Positions 52,575 to 63,335 of a stretch of DNA of 64,000 nt are shown here, in pieces (the stretch's first letter is position 1; each line of letters begins with the position of its first letter). This stretch comes from Ixodes scapularis (lineage: Eukaryota > Arthropoda > Arachnida > Ixodida > Ixodidae): positions 17,547,085-17,611,084 of the forward strand of contig NW_024609839.1 of the NCBI RefSeq assembly GCF_016920785.2. The letters are read 5' to 3'. Made by a program: the position numbers and the translations under genes. The notes under the pieces are model-generated. The model worked only from the letters and a program-made list of their open reading frames with translations. It ran no database searches and was not told where the DNA came from.

Positions 52575-53621
52575 TAGAGCGCAGCTCTTAGGGGCCCGTT
52601 TCCGGCTTGAGCGGCGTCGGCGTCGGCGTCGGCGTCGGCGTAACCGCGCGGTGCATCATGGGAAATGTCCCATAATGCACCGCGCGAGCCCCCCACCGGG
52701 GTCAAGTGACCTCGTGGGGGGCACGTGACCCCCCGAGGTCACGGGACCCCCGGTGCATCATGGGAAATGTCCCATAATGCACCGCGCGAGCCCCCCACCG
52801 GGGTCACGTGACCTCGTGGGGGGCACGTGACCCCCCCCCCGAGGTCACGTGACCCCCCAAAGTCACGTGACTCGCCTGAGGTCACGTGACCCACGCCGAT
52901 GTCGCGTGACCCCCAATGACGTCATCGTCACTGATGACGTCACCGGCATCCACATCGTCATCGTCATCATCACTGATGACGTCACCGGCATCCACATCGT
53001 CATTGTCATCATCACTGATGACGTCACCGGCATCCACATCGTCATCGTCATCATCACTGATGACGTCACCGGCATCCGCATCGTCATCGTCATCATCACT
53101 GATGACGTTACCGACATCCGCATCGTCATCGTCATCATCACTGATGACGTCATCAGTGACGTCAGTGATGTCGTCACCGGCATCCACATCGTCATCGTCA
53201 TCGTCACTGATGACGTCACCGGCATCCGCATCGTCATCGTCATCATGACTGATGACGTCACCGGCATCCGCATCGTCATCGTCATTATCACTGATGACGT
53301 TACCGACATCCGCATCGTCATCGTAATCATCACTGATGACGTCATCAGCGACGTCACTGATGACGTCACCGACATTCGCATCGTCATCGTCATCATCACT
53401 GGTGAAGTCATCAGTGACGTCACTAATGACGTCATCGGTACCCGCATCGTCATCGTCACTGATGACGTCATCAGTGACGTCAGTGATGACATCATCGGCA
53501 TTGGGGTCACGTGACCCCCCCTGGTTAGTTTAACCCCCCCCCCCCCCCAGTGCCCTTCCCTCCTCCTCCTCAAGAGCTGCGCTCTAATTCGGCGTTACAG
53601 GGAGTTGTAAGCAGCTTTCAC
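52575..53621 (-). mobile_element. Module D (CRE type), inverted
   Basis: Begins TAGAGCGCAGCTCTTAGGGG and CCCGTTTCCGGCTTGAGCGG, then GGCGTC hexamers, and ends GAGCTGCGCTCTAATTCGG with the leader (GTTACAGGGAGTTGTAAGC), that is, in reverse of modules A-C. It has an extra internal duplication: the segment with GCATCATGGGAAATGTCCC and ATAATGCACCGCGCGAGCC occurs twice (52652-52696 and 52752-52796). Confidence 0.85.
52915..53500. repeat. CRE minisatellite of module D
   Basis: Reverse-orientation 42-bp units (ACTGATGACGTCACCGGCAT, CCNCATCGTCATCGTCATCATC) with TGACGTCA in most units; some have TGACGTTA. It is shorter than the arrays of B and E, and the unit order differs. Confidence 0.93.
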
Positions 53622-53624
53622 TTT

Positions 53625-54711
53625 TAGAGCGCAGCTCTTAGGGGCCCGTTTCCGGCTTGAGCGGCGTCGCCGTCGGCGTCGCCGTCGCCGTCGCCGTCGG
53701 CGTCGGCGTAACCGCGCGGTGCATCACTGGATATGTCCCATAATGCACCGCGCGAGCCCCCCACCAAGGTCACGTGACCTCGTGGGGGGTCACGTGACCC
53801 CCCGAAGTCACGTGGCCCCCTCCTCGAGGTCACGTGACCCCCGCCGATGTCGCGTGACCCCCCCGATGACGTCATCGTCACTGATGACGTCACCGGCATC
53901 CACATCGTCATCGTCATCATCACTGATGACGTCACCGGCATCCACATCGTCATCGTCATCATCACTGATGACGTCACCGGCATCCACATCGTCATCGTCA
54001 TAACTGATGACGTCACCGGCATCCGCATCGTCATCGTCATCATCACTGATGACGTCACCGGCATCCACATCGTCATCGTCATCATCACTGATGACGTCAC
54101 CGGCATCCACATCGTCATCGTCATCATCACTGATGACGTCACCGGCATCCGCATTGTCATCGTCATCATCACTGATGACGTCACCGGCATCCACATCGTC
54201 ATCGTCATCATCACTGATGACGTCACCGGCATCCACATCGTCATCGTCATCATCACTGATGACGTCACCGGCATCCACATCGTCATCGTCATCATCACTG
54301 ATGACGTCACCGGAATCCGCATTGTCATCGTCATCATCACTGATGACGTCATCAGTGACGTCACTGATGTCGTCACCGGCATCCGCATCGTCATCGTCAT
54401 CATCACTGATGACGTCATCAGCGACGTCACTGATGACGTCACCTACATTCGCATCGTCATCGTCATCATCACTGGTGAAGTCATCAGTGACGTCACTAAT
54501 GACGTCATCGGTACCCGCATCGTCATCGTCACTGATGACGTCATCAGTGACGTCAGTGATGACATCATCGGCATTGGGGGTCACGTGACCCCCAAGGTAA
54601 CGTGACCCCCCCCCTGGTTAGTTTAACCCCCCCCCCCCCCAGTGCCCTTCCCTCCTCCTCCTCAAGAGCTGCGCTCTAATTCGGCGTTACAGGGAGTTGT
54701 AAGCGGCTTTC
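53625..54711 (-). mobile_element. Module E (CRE type), inverted; near-identical to module B
   Basis: Directly follows module D in the same inverted orientation. Read in reverse it repeats module B almost base for base: the same GTTAAACTAACCAGG, the same ordered variants in the CRE array (the GCGGGTACCGATGACG unit, the GATGACTTCACCAGTG unit) and the same leader. Differences are single substitutions (for example ATGTAGGTG for ATGTCGGTG) and the lengths of the C/G run. Confidence 0.87.
53866..54580. repeat. CRE minisatellite of module E
   Basis: About 17 units of 42 bp, TGACGTCA in nearly all. One unit is shorter (CATAACTGATGACG near 53998), matching the shorter unit near 50916 of module B in mirror position. 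Confidence 0.95.
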
Positions 54712-56689
54712 ATTTTTTATATCTAGGCCCCTTAGATTAAACCTAGATTAAAAATGAAGGCAGAGCTACAACTATGGCGAAAAGCGAGTAGATAAATATG
54801 TTATCCCACCTCGCAAATCGTTCATTGCAAAGATTCGCACCGCGCTGGGGAACCTTTCAGGAGATCGTCTGCCGTAGCCAAAACCCGGCTTGCAGCTGCA
54901 GCAGTAGAAAACAGATTGTATAGACGGTCTATCTTAAACAGTGAGGAGCATTTGCAATTTAATGGCTGAAATTGGATGTAATTGCGCGTACGTTTCGCGT
55001 GGCAAGGAGAAAAGCATGCGGAAAGGCAGAGACTCTCGCGGACGACCAACGCGTTCGTCACCTCCTCGGAGCTCGTCTTGCGAACTCGGCCCGTAAACCA
55101 CGTGATCCCAATCGACCAGTTGGGCACACTCTGTAATAGAGGTCCACTACGTCGCGCCGCCGACGCTTCCGACATATGTCGGCAAATATATTCGAGGGGG
55201 CAAGCACCATCTCCGAAATGTCACCGTAAATTGCCTGCAGCAAGTTTTTTTTTTTTTTCTTTCTCTAACAAGCCCCATTTATTCATTAAGATATTCTCAA
55301 ACAAAAAACAAACATCTAACCACCCCAGTTTACAAAACCGCAGCATGATACTTTAAGAACCCGATGTTTGCGGTCCGTTTCGAGTTGGTTGTAATCATTT
55401 AGCCCTCGCTGTATACTAAATAATTAGAGGAATTTGAGGTAACTGTTTATAGAACTTTTAACAATTGAACTTGGTTCTCCATAGTAAGATAAAAAGATTT
55501 CTCAAAAGACAGCTGTCAAGGCACCACACCGGGAAAAAAGAGGGAGGTATTTCATAGTCCGGGCCCTTCGTTCCGACGACCAATAAGCGTGGTCCGCCCT
55601 TGACGACCCACCTAATATTCGCAAGACCTGTTCTCAGTCAAGGGTATTTTACGACAGGTCTGTTTAGCACGTCTGGCCATCGTTCCCGTGAAAAAAAGGG
55701 ACTTCGGACCACGGCCTCCAAAGCAGGCAGACACCTTCCAGCAGCGCGAAGAACTTTCAGGAAGATGGCGGCATGGTTTCAAGCGGAGAGTACTCAGCCA
55801 TCTCGGTGGACCGAAGTCAACTGTTTTTAAAGGCCCAATCTGCCCAAGCGCCCGCTTCAAAGTTTGCTTCCAAGAAGCAGCGCCTTTTCCCATTTCGAAT
55901 ACACCTCCACGAAAACACCCTTATACTAGAATGTTACTCAGGCTGGAAAACACCTCTCAAAACAGCTGTACGCGAGATATAGAGAGCAGAGTTGACAAGT
56001 TTAGTAGATCGTTTTCAGAGGCCCGCTACCGCTACGTACACGCGCTTCACGGCATGCATCGAAGTGGCAGCGGGAGCTCCCGCTACTACGAGCCTGGCAT
56101 AAAAACACAATCTACTCAAACTCTAGTACTTCCTCCGACAACTAGGCTCTATTGCAGAGCACGCCAAGGATCGGCAGTGGCGGCTGCGCCCTCTGTAGAG
56201 TAGAAGGAAGAGCGCTAGATTTCTACTAAAACTCAAATTTCAATAAAAGCGACCCGGAACATCGCCCGCTCTTCGCGCGGAGTCTCACTATCGAAGGCCG
56301 GATGCCGGCGTTGGGCGCACTAACGCGTTCGATCAGTGAATAGAGACAAAGATAACTAGCCTTTGTGTTTACGTGGATCCCTTCCAATCAGAGCCCGCCG
56401 CACGGGCGCCACCGTACGACCTCCTCTCTTCCTCTCTCTCAATTTCCCTCCGTATAGTGTCCTTGCAGTGACGTCACTGGGCCAGACGTGTATTGGATTT
56501 AGGTGCTCCACAGCGTGTAGCTTCCATCGCGTTAAATCCGCAACAAACATGAGACTCTCGTTGGCGCATGATACCGTAGCTTCCACTGTATGACTGGGAC
56601 GCTTCCTGTTCGAATGTTGGTGGGTGGTTCATAGTTTGGGGATAAAGTCTGCCTCGCGCTGTGGGCACTCTCTTTCGAAATTGGCTACA
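54712..56689. repeat. Mostly unassigned; 55545-55680 is a dispersed repeat
   Basis: 55545-55680 (GGGCCCTTCG, GACGACCAATAAGCG, GACGACCCACCTAA, CAAGACCTG) matches 61875-61960 (GGGCCCTTTG, GCGAACCAATCATCG, CACGACCCATTTAG, CGAGACCTG). A T-tract lies at 55245-55259. Frames up to 171 codons occur at 55.6-56.2 kb on both strands without a recognisable domain. Confidence 0.5.
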
Positions 56690-57620
56690 GAAAGTAGAAT
56701 ACTCCTGTGGCACTGAGACAACTGAAGCCTTGTTGCAGTACAGTTTTAAGTTCCTTTTCTTTTCTTTCTTTTTTGCGAGGATTGCGAAGGCGGATTTTGG
56801 TTCTCCAGTTTGCCGCGGAGTGACCATAGAAAATAAGAAAAAAGCAACTGGAAAGATCTCAAGTGCTATTCGGGGCTCCCGATGACCAGTCGTTACTTGA
56901 ATGACCTGCGCCGTACCCCGCAGACCAAACACAAGTCGGAGACGGGACGATGTAGTGCAAGGACACTATTCATCCTTGTGAGCATTCGTTTTGGGAGATT
57001 AGGGGAGAGGAGATAAGGGGTAAGTTGACAAAGAAAAAAGAAGGTTTATAAAACGTCATCCCTGGCACCAATGGCTCGGGCCCAACTGCCACAGAGCCTT
57101 TTTATTGTTGCCGTTGTTGATATTTTTTTAACACTCGGGATACTCTCAAAATATAAATACGCAAAAAACGATTTGTTTTACTATATATTAGCCGTAGAAA
57201 GCTAACAAGGGAAAGAAATGAGCAGAAATTCTGATTGTGCAATATTTTTTAAGCTTCAAAGACCGAATGAAAAAAAATATTAAAGGGCGGGTGGAAAGAA
57301 AAGTTATATTGATCGTTGAATCTTGGATATGTGGGGAATGTTGTCTTTTAATCTGCTTTTCCGGAAGAGGGGGCGTAATCCTTCAAGCGTAGCCAGGTCC
57401 CTCTGCATTGTTTGATGAACAACGCCATATCGATCACTCTGAAGCAGTCGGTATTAAAAAAAGAAACAGATCGATTGTTAATTATTTTCCGCTGTCAAAA
57501 AGTAAAATGGAAGATGAGAAAAACCGGCCAGCGCGTTCTCGAATATACGCCTCCCTGCTGCTCGGTAATTCTCAAGATATTAAAAGAAAATCAATTTAAA
57601 AGAGACGCTATATTATTTAA
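56690..57620. repeat. Dispersed repeat copy 2, uninterrupted
   Basis: It holds in about 0.9 kb, contiguously, both parts of the repeat that are separated in the copy at 14646-16640. The alignment is described there. Family unrecognised, no coding domain. Confidence 0.65.
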
Positions 57621-57708
57621 GGATAAGTAAAAGCAATGTGTCATGTGCGTAAACCTCCGTGACGGTAGGAGTTTGCTGGCTAGTGCAATAATGTATTACA
57701 ACCCTGCA

Positions 57709-58147
57709 TTAAAGGGATGCTGAAACGCAATTTTTATTAAAAAACAACAACAACATGGAAGTACTAGGCGGGGCGCTACAAACCCGAAAGCATCACTCAC
57801 AAAGCGATATCCTTAACGGATGGTCGTATTTCTGTGAAAAAAGAGTGGGCTCGAACAAGGCCAAGAAAAGCCCGTGACGTCGCGATTCTCGTTTCCTCCT
57901 TTTCTCGCTTTGACTCGGCGAGGTGGCGAAGAGAGAAGGAAGCAAGGCCGTTTCCCCTCCTCCTCAACAATTCTGCAGGAAACGTGACGTCGCGATTCTC
58001 ATTCAACCGCATGCTTATTTTACAAAAATACGACCATTCGTTCGAGATATCGTTTTATAAATGGTGTTTTGGGGTTCGTTGCGCCCTGTTGAAAACTCCT
58101 GCTACCGTATTCTGTGAAATTCAGATTTCTGTTCAGCATCCCTTTAA
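57709..58147. mobile_element. TTAA-flanked MITE (piggyBac-like)
   Basis: TTAA at 57709-57712 and 58144-58147 enclose termini AGGGATGCTGAA and TTCAGCATCCCT, an exact 12-bp inverted repeat. Inside, GCGATATCC...GGATGGTCGTATTT near the left mirrors AAATACGACCATTCGTTCGA and GATATCG near the right, and GTGACGTCGCGATTCTC occurs twice in direct orientation. TTAA target duplication is the piggyBac hallmark. No transposase. Confidence 0.85.
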
Positions 58148-58371
58148 GCGGACGTTGGGTACAGTAGTTGTCAGATGTCCAGGAGCACCATTTCCATTAA
58201 ATATATTGGATACGATTAATAATTTACTTCAAGAATATATCCACTTGCCCGCACCTCTATATTACCGTATTTTCTTGTCTATAAGTCAACTTTGGATAAA
58301 GAAAACCTCCTATAAACAACTGTTTAACAAAAAATGAAGGTATATAAGTTCGCATTTTTGTTATCTCACTC

Positions 58372-58905
58372 CTTGCAATATTTGGACTTCAAACATAGAT
58401 ACCTTAAATTCGGCACACGAACGTGGTTTTGCAAGAAGTTTTATGTTCATATTTTTTATACGTAGTAAATTAATAAAATAAAGCGCAAACGATGGCTGTG
58501 CAGTTTCTATGCCTTATAGGGATATTGGTCTTCTGCATACCAGTTTGCGAGCTTGCTCCCAGGTGGTCATTGTTTTATATATTTCGTTAAAGTTATTAGC
58601 TCTCGCGGTTATCTCGCTCCTCGCCAGCCTCTGTTATTGGATTTGAGCGTTTTTGCGCTCAGAAAGCTACCCGGCAACCAGCTCATAAACGAGTGTGCAG
58701 ACTACAAACAGGTTGGTATAGGACGTAGGAAATGCACGGCATCCGACTTGGCCTGTTTAAGATGTGACTTCCTCAAAAATGTAGCTCTAAAAATTGTCAT
58801 AAATCTTGTGGCGAAACAACAATTGAGTAACCAATTTTAAGTAAGTGCGTTTGGAATTCAAATTTTTTGAGGCGTGCTACATGTCGTAGTTTATATGGCG
58901 GTACC
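58372..58905. mobile_element. Relic related to the 59113-60419 element
   Basis: CTTCAAACATAGATACCTTA and GGCACACGAACGTGG resemble the left terminal repeat of the next element (TTTCAAACATACATACCTGA, GGCACACGAACGTCG). CGCGGTTATCTCGCTCCTCG, GTATAGGACGTAGGAAATGC and GCGTGCTACATG resemble its right terminal repeat. The two arms are joined with no transposase between. Confidence 0.6.
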
Positions 58906-59536
58906 ATGTATATGTCGGACTTATATATGCATTCAATTTGCGCGGTAGAACTGCATTGAAAACTCCAAATGTTTGTGCGATGATCGCTGTACACAGGGTG
59001 TTATATTTAGACTTTTACAGATTTGTTTTTAAAGGGCCTAGAACGATATGCAATGAACGATATGCAACAATATGATTCACGTGTGGTTATACGTCAGAGG
59101 GGACACAATGTACAGGGTGCGGCCGTAAAAACTTTCACATTTGGCACGCCTAGCAAAAATCGAATTTCAAACATACATACCTGAAATTGGGCACACGAAC
59201 GTCGTTTATTCCAAAGTTTTTTGCCTATTTTTTTCAGACGTCAACTCTGGAGTAGCGAATTATTAGAAAGATAACAAAAATGGCAGACGTGCATTTCCTA
59301 TGGCCTATACGCGCCCGTTCGCCGTCTGCTATCTGGTTCGCAACGCCGGTCCCAGGTGGCGCAGTGAACGCAAAAACGCGGGAAACGCCGCACGAAAGGC
59401 TGGTGTTGGGCGAGATAATCGCGATAAAAAGTGATTGGAACGAAATATATGAACGATCGTTGAAATTACCTGTTTCAAGTCAAGTTCGGACAGATCGTCA
59501 TGCAAGCAAGAAGGCACCATGATGCGACGAGATAAT

Positions 59537-59828
59537 TTAATTTACAGGTGCTCGCCTTGTTGACAATTGCGGGTCGCTCTCGAAGACAGCAAGCACCGCT
59601 TCAATGAGCTCCTTATTTTTCAGCAGGCTCTCACGTTCACTGACTGGATTCTTCTTTTTAAAGTCTTCTCCACTCACAAAACGATCCGCCCAACTCAAAA
59701 CAGTCGGGCGTGAAGGCGGGCGTTTATGAAATGCTGTGCGAAGTTTTCGTGGTGCTGTGGCCCACCGAGTTCCGCTCCACGTACCACTTGACTGCCTGGG
59801 CACACTCACTTGCCGAGTATTGCGGCAT
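59537..59828 (-). pseudogene. Truncated mariner-type transposase, DNA-binding part only
   Basis: Reading begins MPQYSASECAQAVKWYVERN (about 59828), then shifts frame near 59750 into HKRPPSRPTVLSWADRFVSG and LLKNKELIEAVLAVFESDPQ, ending in LSTRR. This is the N-terminal helix-turn-helix region found in arthropod mariner-like transposases (the DUF4817 type), which recognises the terminal repeats. The catalytic DDE/DDD domain is absent: the sequence runs into the left terminal repeat region. With the frameshift and truncation it cannot act as a transposase. Confidence 0.75.
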
Positions 59829-59832
59829 CGCT

Positions 59833-59866
59833 GCAGTTATTATCAAAATATTTTGATAATAACTGC
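59833..59866. repeat. Perfect 34-bp palindrome
   Basis: GCAGTTATTATCAAAAT followed immediately by its exact reverse complement, just upstream of the transposase start codon (reading on the minus strand). Confidence 0.95.
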
Positions 59867-60421
59867 GGAAGATAGTGCAACAGAAACAATAAATAGGAAC
59901 AATCAAGATGCCTCAGCAGCGGCACTCTTGATTCCAAAGTTGAGCTTTCGCTGGGAACGAACCCGTCAACAGATAAGCAGACGACAAAGGAAGACACACG
60001 TTCGTCTGCTTTAGAACATATTTTTTATTAAACGAGGGCATCCGCCAGTTTATAAATTTTAAGTAAAAGGGCATAACCGTTCACATATTTCGGTAAAATC
60101 ACTTTTTATCGCGATTATCTCGCCCGACACCAGCCTTTCGTGCGGCGTTTCCCGCGTTTTTGCGTTCAGTGCGCCATCTGGGAGCGGCGTCACGAATTAG
60201 ATAGCAGACGGCGAACGGGCGGGTATAGGCCATAGGAAATGCACGTCTGCCATTTTTGTTATCTTTCTAATAATTCGCTACACCAGAGTTGACGTCTGAA
60301 AAAAATAGGCAAAAAACTTTGGTATAAACGACGTTCGCGTGCCCAATTTCAGGTATGTACGTTTGAAAATCGTTTTTTGCTAGGCGTGCCAAATGTGAAA
60401 GTTTTACGGCCGCACCCTGTA

Positions 60422-60862
60422 GATGGCTAATTGTAGTTATAAACAATATGATTAACAAAAATATATTTCTTAAGATAAACGCATGGTTCTAATTAAAATC
60501 TCACTAAACGTCATGGAAAACCACTAAACCACTAACCTCTATAAAGATTTAGGAAGAGTTGGGAACGCGGTAGCGCACTACATTCACAACTCGTACAACA
60601 GAAACGAAGATGTCGGCGCGAAAACGCAAATGATAAGAGAGACAGAATAACCGATCGGGCGCATTCTCTCGCCCGCAGCTTTGCGTCCCTTGCACGACTG
60701 GTAAATTTAGTTCCCAACGCTCTTCCCCGTGCTCCGATTCTGCTTAAAATTTAAAGATTACTTGTTTTCCATGACGGTGGGCAAGTACCTAATTAAATAA
60801 ATTTTGTTATGACTACTTGAGAAGTTAATTAAAAAATATTATCTAATGATCACATAGTTCAC
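60422..60862. other. No supported gene
   Basis: Nothing recognised. Confidence 0.5.
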
Positions 60863-60966
60863 ACAGAAGGAATAAAAACACTGAAATGGACGAGGTGCAA
60901 GAACTCACAGTTATTTTGAATTATGTGCCTGTCTCTCGTCCATTTCAGTGTTTTTATTCTTTCTGT
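60863..60966. repeat. Inverted repeat, 32-bp arms with one mismatch
   Basis: Left arm 60863-60894 starts ACAGAAGGAATAAAAACACT; right arm 60935-60966 ends AGTGTTTTTATTCTTTCTGT. The loop is 40 nt. Confidence 0.93.
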
Positions 60967-61477
60967 ATGAACTTTAGTTTCTAGAACGTGCTCTGCTTCC
61001 TGTACTTAATTATCCGAGTTGTCTCGATGATTAGCCCCTTCTATTATCTCCCGCTGGCAGTATAACATGATTGTGTAGACCGCATTAGTGTTGCGTTCAC
61101 GGCGTTTCTAAAGAGATTTTGTGAAATCTAAAGAAAAAGAAAGAACTGTAGGCAAGTTTCAATATTCTCGTCAAAGAATCGAAGGTTAATGGTTATACCC
61201 GTTGGACATTTCCGCAATTAAGGTCTATAAGTACAGAGTATAATGCACATAAATCACACGGATGTGGAAAACGCACCGATGTCAATAAAAATAACACAAC
61301 TGCTGCACGGGAAATTACCGTAAATCCAGACACAATAACGTCGAGAAACTGATTTTCAAGCATCAGCTTTAAGGCGATAGTTTCCCAGAAAAGACGGCGT
61401 CGGTGGGACGGGAAAATTCTGATCGATCGATAAGAAATTCATTTGCGTGAAAGCAAAAATTGGAAGAATTTAGGCGG
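60967..61477. other. No supported gene
   Basis: Nothing recognised. Confidence 0.5.
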
Positions 61478-61542
61478 AGCGGGATCGAACCCCAGTCCCT
61501 TTGGCAGCGGTTCAGATACGCCACCGACAAGGCCATGCAGGC
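61478..61542 (-). mobile_element. tRNA-derived sequence (SINE-like)
   Basis: On the minus strand TGGCCTTGTCGG fits the A-box at 11 of 12 positions (61535-61524) and GGTTCGATCCC (61491-61481) is an intact B-box. The anticodon arm and acceptor stem do not fold well. The coding-like frames over it are incidental. Confidence 0.6.
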
Positions 61543-62479
61543 TTCTTTTTCTGTTTTTTTTTTTGTTTGTTTTATTGCTTATTTGTCTTTTTATTATCGA
61601 GGCCTTGCAAACACGCTTGACAGGCTTGGAAACGAACGGGGTTTTCAATTTAAATATCGCGTTAAAGATGAAGCCTATGCGCCTTCCTGTAATTTTGCTC
61701 GGTCTGTTTAAAATGGGTTAGATTAGCTGTAGCCACGTTGTGCAGCTAAACAAAATCGAGATAATTTAAGAGGACTGCTTTATTAAAGTGTTAAGAAGCG
61801 GAGCTGGCTCTATATGAAACCTTAGTTCAGAAGCTCTTCAAGACGAATATCGCAAAGTTGAACACCGTGGAAGATATTCACAGCACGGGCCCTTTGTTTC
61901 GCGAACCAATCATCGTTGCCCAGAGTTCACGACCCATTTAGACTGCTCGAGACCTGCACCGAATCGAGATTCTCCACCGAGAGGCAGCGAGACCGGAAGT
62001 TGGTCTTCTCTTCGTTTCCGTTTGGGCCCTTATCAGTCTCACGGGTGGCCCGCCACACGCAAAGGGTCGCTCTCTTCGGAGCAGGGCACTCTCAATCACA
62101 CACTTACCCCGCTGGAGGAGGATGACTTCTCCTGCTTCTGTTTTTTCTTAACACGCACCTCCCACAAACAAAAAGAAAAAAAGTACATCATCTTACGTAT
62201 CGTTGTATTTTGAGCGGGAGATACTTTCGCGAAAGCATTGCACTCCCGGTGGGAGCGGAGAGTGGAGTAAATTATGACCGCTAGCTGTATACCTCGGAAG
62301 TCAAAGCGCGCCCGTAGTGGAAAGGAGACAACCAAATATTTCCGGTTTCTTACCGTGTCCTTGCAGTGTACTGCGGAGACAGCAGAGATGCTGCACACTC
62401 GGCTCCACGCACGGATGCACACACGAATGCACAAACACCACATTTCTACATTAGTGCATTTGCCCCACTCAATGTATCG
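61543..62479. other. No supported gene; dispersed repeat at 61875-61960
   Basis: A T-tract at 61553-61565. 61875-61960 is the partner of 55545-55630. No other content recognised. Confidence 0.45.
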
Positions 62480-62790
62480 GCAATATGCATACTTCGAATT
62501 TAGCGGGACAATATCTACACAACATTCAGAAGGAAGATTTCAACATAAAGTCTATGGGGACAGTCTCAACGCAAGGTTAAGGGTGAAACTGTATGCGTGA
62601 AATTTAGCGGGACGATATCTACACAAGATTCAAGGGGAACCTCTATCCTTTAAATTTAGCAATAAACCTTCTACAAAAGGTTAATGGCGAAAATTTTTGC
62701 CTTTAATTTAGCGGAGCCATTTTTCTCACTAAAATTTGATGGTAAAATCTTTACGCTAAAAATAGCGGGAACACAGCTGTGTTTGAGACG
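62480..62790. repeat. Relic of the TTTAGCGG array family
   Basis: AATTTAGCGGGACNATATCT occurs twice (about 62500 and 62600), with further decayed units (AAATTTAGCAATAAAC, TTTAATTTAGCGGAGCC, GCTAAAAATAGCGGG). Spacing is irregular; no termini and no CRE or E-box sites. Confidence 0.6.
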
Positions 62791-63235
62791 TTGTGTTGTG
62801 TTCGTCCCCTTCTGTGTTCCTGAGTCTCAGGTTTTTATTACCATGAATCACCACAAGCTAGCTTGTTTTTCTTAGCTATTGTTGCATTTACCCCGTTGCG
62901 AAACGTGACCAGTCACGGCTGGTACAGCAATGTTTTTTCTCGGTGTCTTCTCAAGGAAAGAGGTGGTAGCAGGCCTAAAGCAAAGAACGGGTATTCTTAG
63001 GTACAAAAAAAATAAGGTCAGTATTTATGTTTTTTTAGATTTGCTCGAAACCGACCAGCTCTATCGAATAGCTCTTAACGGGGTATTTTTTTTTATTTTT
63101 TATTTTTTTGCATTTACTGCAGTGATTGCAGATAACGCTCGTTTCTTTGTGTTGCGTCCTCGCGGTCATATGCTGGGTCGCGACTCAGGCTTCAATGGTA
63201 GTTGTTATATCAAATGACTTGGATGTAACCTGTTG
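62791..63235. other. No supported gene
   Basis: Nothing recognised beyond T-tracts near 63090. Confidence 0.5.
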
Positions 63236-63335
63236 CACACACACACACGGACACGCGCAAGGACGCAAGCACACACACACGTGTGCGTGTGCGTGTGCGT
63301 GTGCGCGTGTGCGGATGCACACGCGCAAGGACGCA
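63236..63335. repeat. (CA)n / (GT)n low-complexity repeat
   Basis: CA-rich then GTGTGC-rich sequence with CACACACGTGTGCG at the switch point, so the tract can fold on itself. It accounts for overlapping spurious frames on both strands. Confidence 0.9.

Larger units (their letters stand above)
59113..60419 (-). mobile_element. Mariner-like element with ~345-bp terminal inverted repeats
   Basis: Ends CAGGGTGCGGCCGTAAAA and its reverse complement, each directly flanked by TA (59111-59112 and 60420-60421), the Tc1/mariner duplication. Arms 59113-59459 and 60075-60419 stay highly similar throughout (AAAATGGCAGACGTGCATTT, GGCGAGATAATCGCGATAAA and others). The interior is only ~600 bp and encodes the start of a transposase, so this is an internally deleted, non-autonomous derivative. 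Confidence 0.9.

Noticed and set aside
55688..56203. 171-codon open frame as a gene
   Set aside because: Overlaps other frames on both strands, partly in a dispersed repeat; no recognisable domain.
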